NCBI GenBank assembly: GCA_021804705.1
Contig: JAJZHC010000005.1
Location: 1 to 23,397, forward strand
Direction: 5' to 3'
DNA: 23,397 nt
Source of the DNA: Pseudomonadota bacterium
Lineage (GTDB): Bacteria; Pseudomonadota; Gammaproteobacteria; Burkholderiales; Ferrovaceae
The translations under genes and the position numbers were made by a program. The first letter of the stretch is position 1. The number at the start of each line of letters is the position of its first letter. Below the pieces are notes generated by a model. It was not told the origin of the DNA, made no database searches, and worked only from the letters and a program-made list of their open reading frames with translations. Below, piece after piece: positions 23,082 through 23,397 of this stretch.

Positions 23082-23397
23082 ATGTCACCATTTCCATCAC
23101 CAGGGTCCCGCCTCAAGGCGGCCGTCGCCGCCGAAAAGCCCCTGCAGCTCATCGGCGCCATCAATGCCTATACGGCTCGAATGGCCGAAGCTACAGGCTA
23201 CAAGGCCATCTATCTTTCAGGAGGCGGCGTTGCTGCCAATTCGCTGGGCATGCCGGATCTGGGCATCAGCAGCCTCGAAGACGTACTCATCGATGTGCGC
23301 CGCATCACCGACGCCTCAGCCCTGCCCTTGTTGGTGGATGCCGACACCGGCTGGGGCGGCGCCTTCAACATTGCCCGCACCGTACGCGCTCTAGCCA
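23082..23397 (+). CDS. prpB: 2-methylisocitrate lyase, N-terminal part (3' truncated by window)
   Basis: PrpB cleaves 2-methylisocitrate to pyruvate and succinate in the methylcitrate cycle. The first 105 residues are present. They match the PEP mutase/isocitrate lyase fold of PrpB, with YLSGGGVAANSLGMPDLGIS and the metal-binding strand LLVDADTGWGGAFNIARTV. Isocitrate lyase AceA is much longer and differs in this region. ATG 23082 follows AGGAG at 23072-23076. The first ATG of the open frame that begins at 23164 is in a different frame and is a shadow. prpC and other prp genes are expected beyond the window edge. Confidence 0.93.
   Translation, partial: MSPFPSPGSRLKAAVAAEKPLQLIGAINAYTARMAEATGYKAIYLSGGGVAANSLGMPDLGISSLEDVLIDVRRITDASALPLLVDADTGWGGAFNIARTVRALA

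Noticed and set aside
1..23397. tRNA, rRNA, CRISPR, insertion sequence, prophage, toxin-antitoxin or defence genes
   Set aside because: No cloverleaf-like genes, regularly spaced repeats, transposase or integrase motifs, terminal inverted repeats or known defence domains were seen in reading either strand.

Overview
The window reads as chromosomal DNA of a GC-rich betaproteobacterium. It is almost fully coding, and 18 of its 22 genes lie on the minus strand. The best taxonomic marker is the gene order gntR-sdhCDAB-sdhE-gltA-odhA-odhB-lpdA-zapE, which is the usual betaproteobacterial TCA arrangement. I cannot name a genus from sequence alone. The mtdA-fchA pair at the left end suggests tetrahydrofolate-linked C1 metabolism, as in serine-cycle methylotrophs.

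Left part (1-7259). Two tandem, similar CBS-domain genes run rightward; the first is cut by the window edge. They converge with a leftward series. Read in the direction of transcription, this is 5-formyl-THF cyclo-ligase (fau), an alpha/beta hydrolase, an RluF-type pseudouridine synthase, an acyl-CoA dehydrogenase with a C-terminal extension, an exported MetX-like hydrolase, then mtdA (NADP methylene-THF dehydrogenase) and fchA (methenyl-THF cyclohydrolase). Three of these act on folate C1 units. ridA is the only complete rightward gene in the middle, and it shares a 57-bp divergent promoter region with fau.

Right part (7696-22915). A continuous leftward block of about 15 kb encodes a GntR/UTRA regulator, succinate dehydrogenase (sdhCDAB), its flavinylation factor SdhE, citrate synthase, the three subunits of 2-oxoglutarate dehydrogenase (E1, E2, E3), the ATPase ZapE, and then acryloyl-CoA reductase (acuI) and propionyl-CoA synthetase (prpE). 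Gaps are short or overlapping. Three perfect GC-rich hairpins without U-tracts sit at internal junctions (sdhE/gltA, odhA/odhB, zapE/acuI).

Right edge (22916-23397). A 166-bp divergent region holds a good sigma70-type promoter and an AT-rich palindrome. It leads to prpB (methylisocitrate lyase), cut by the window end. Propionate genes therefore bracket the TCA block. AcuI and PrpE make propionyl-CoA, the methylcitrate route (PrpB) yields succinate and pyruvate, and SdhCDAB and the TCA enzymes consume the succinate. The GntR protein is a candidate link between the two modules.

I found no tRNA, rRNA, CRISPR array, insertion sequence or phage gene, and no clear sign of an undescribed defence or mobile system. 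The points of interest are regulatory and metabolic. No gene-free stretch exceeds 166 bp.
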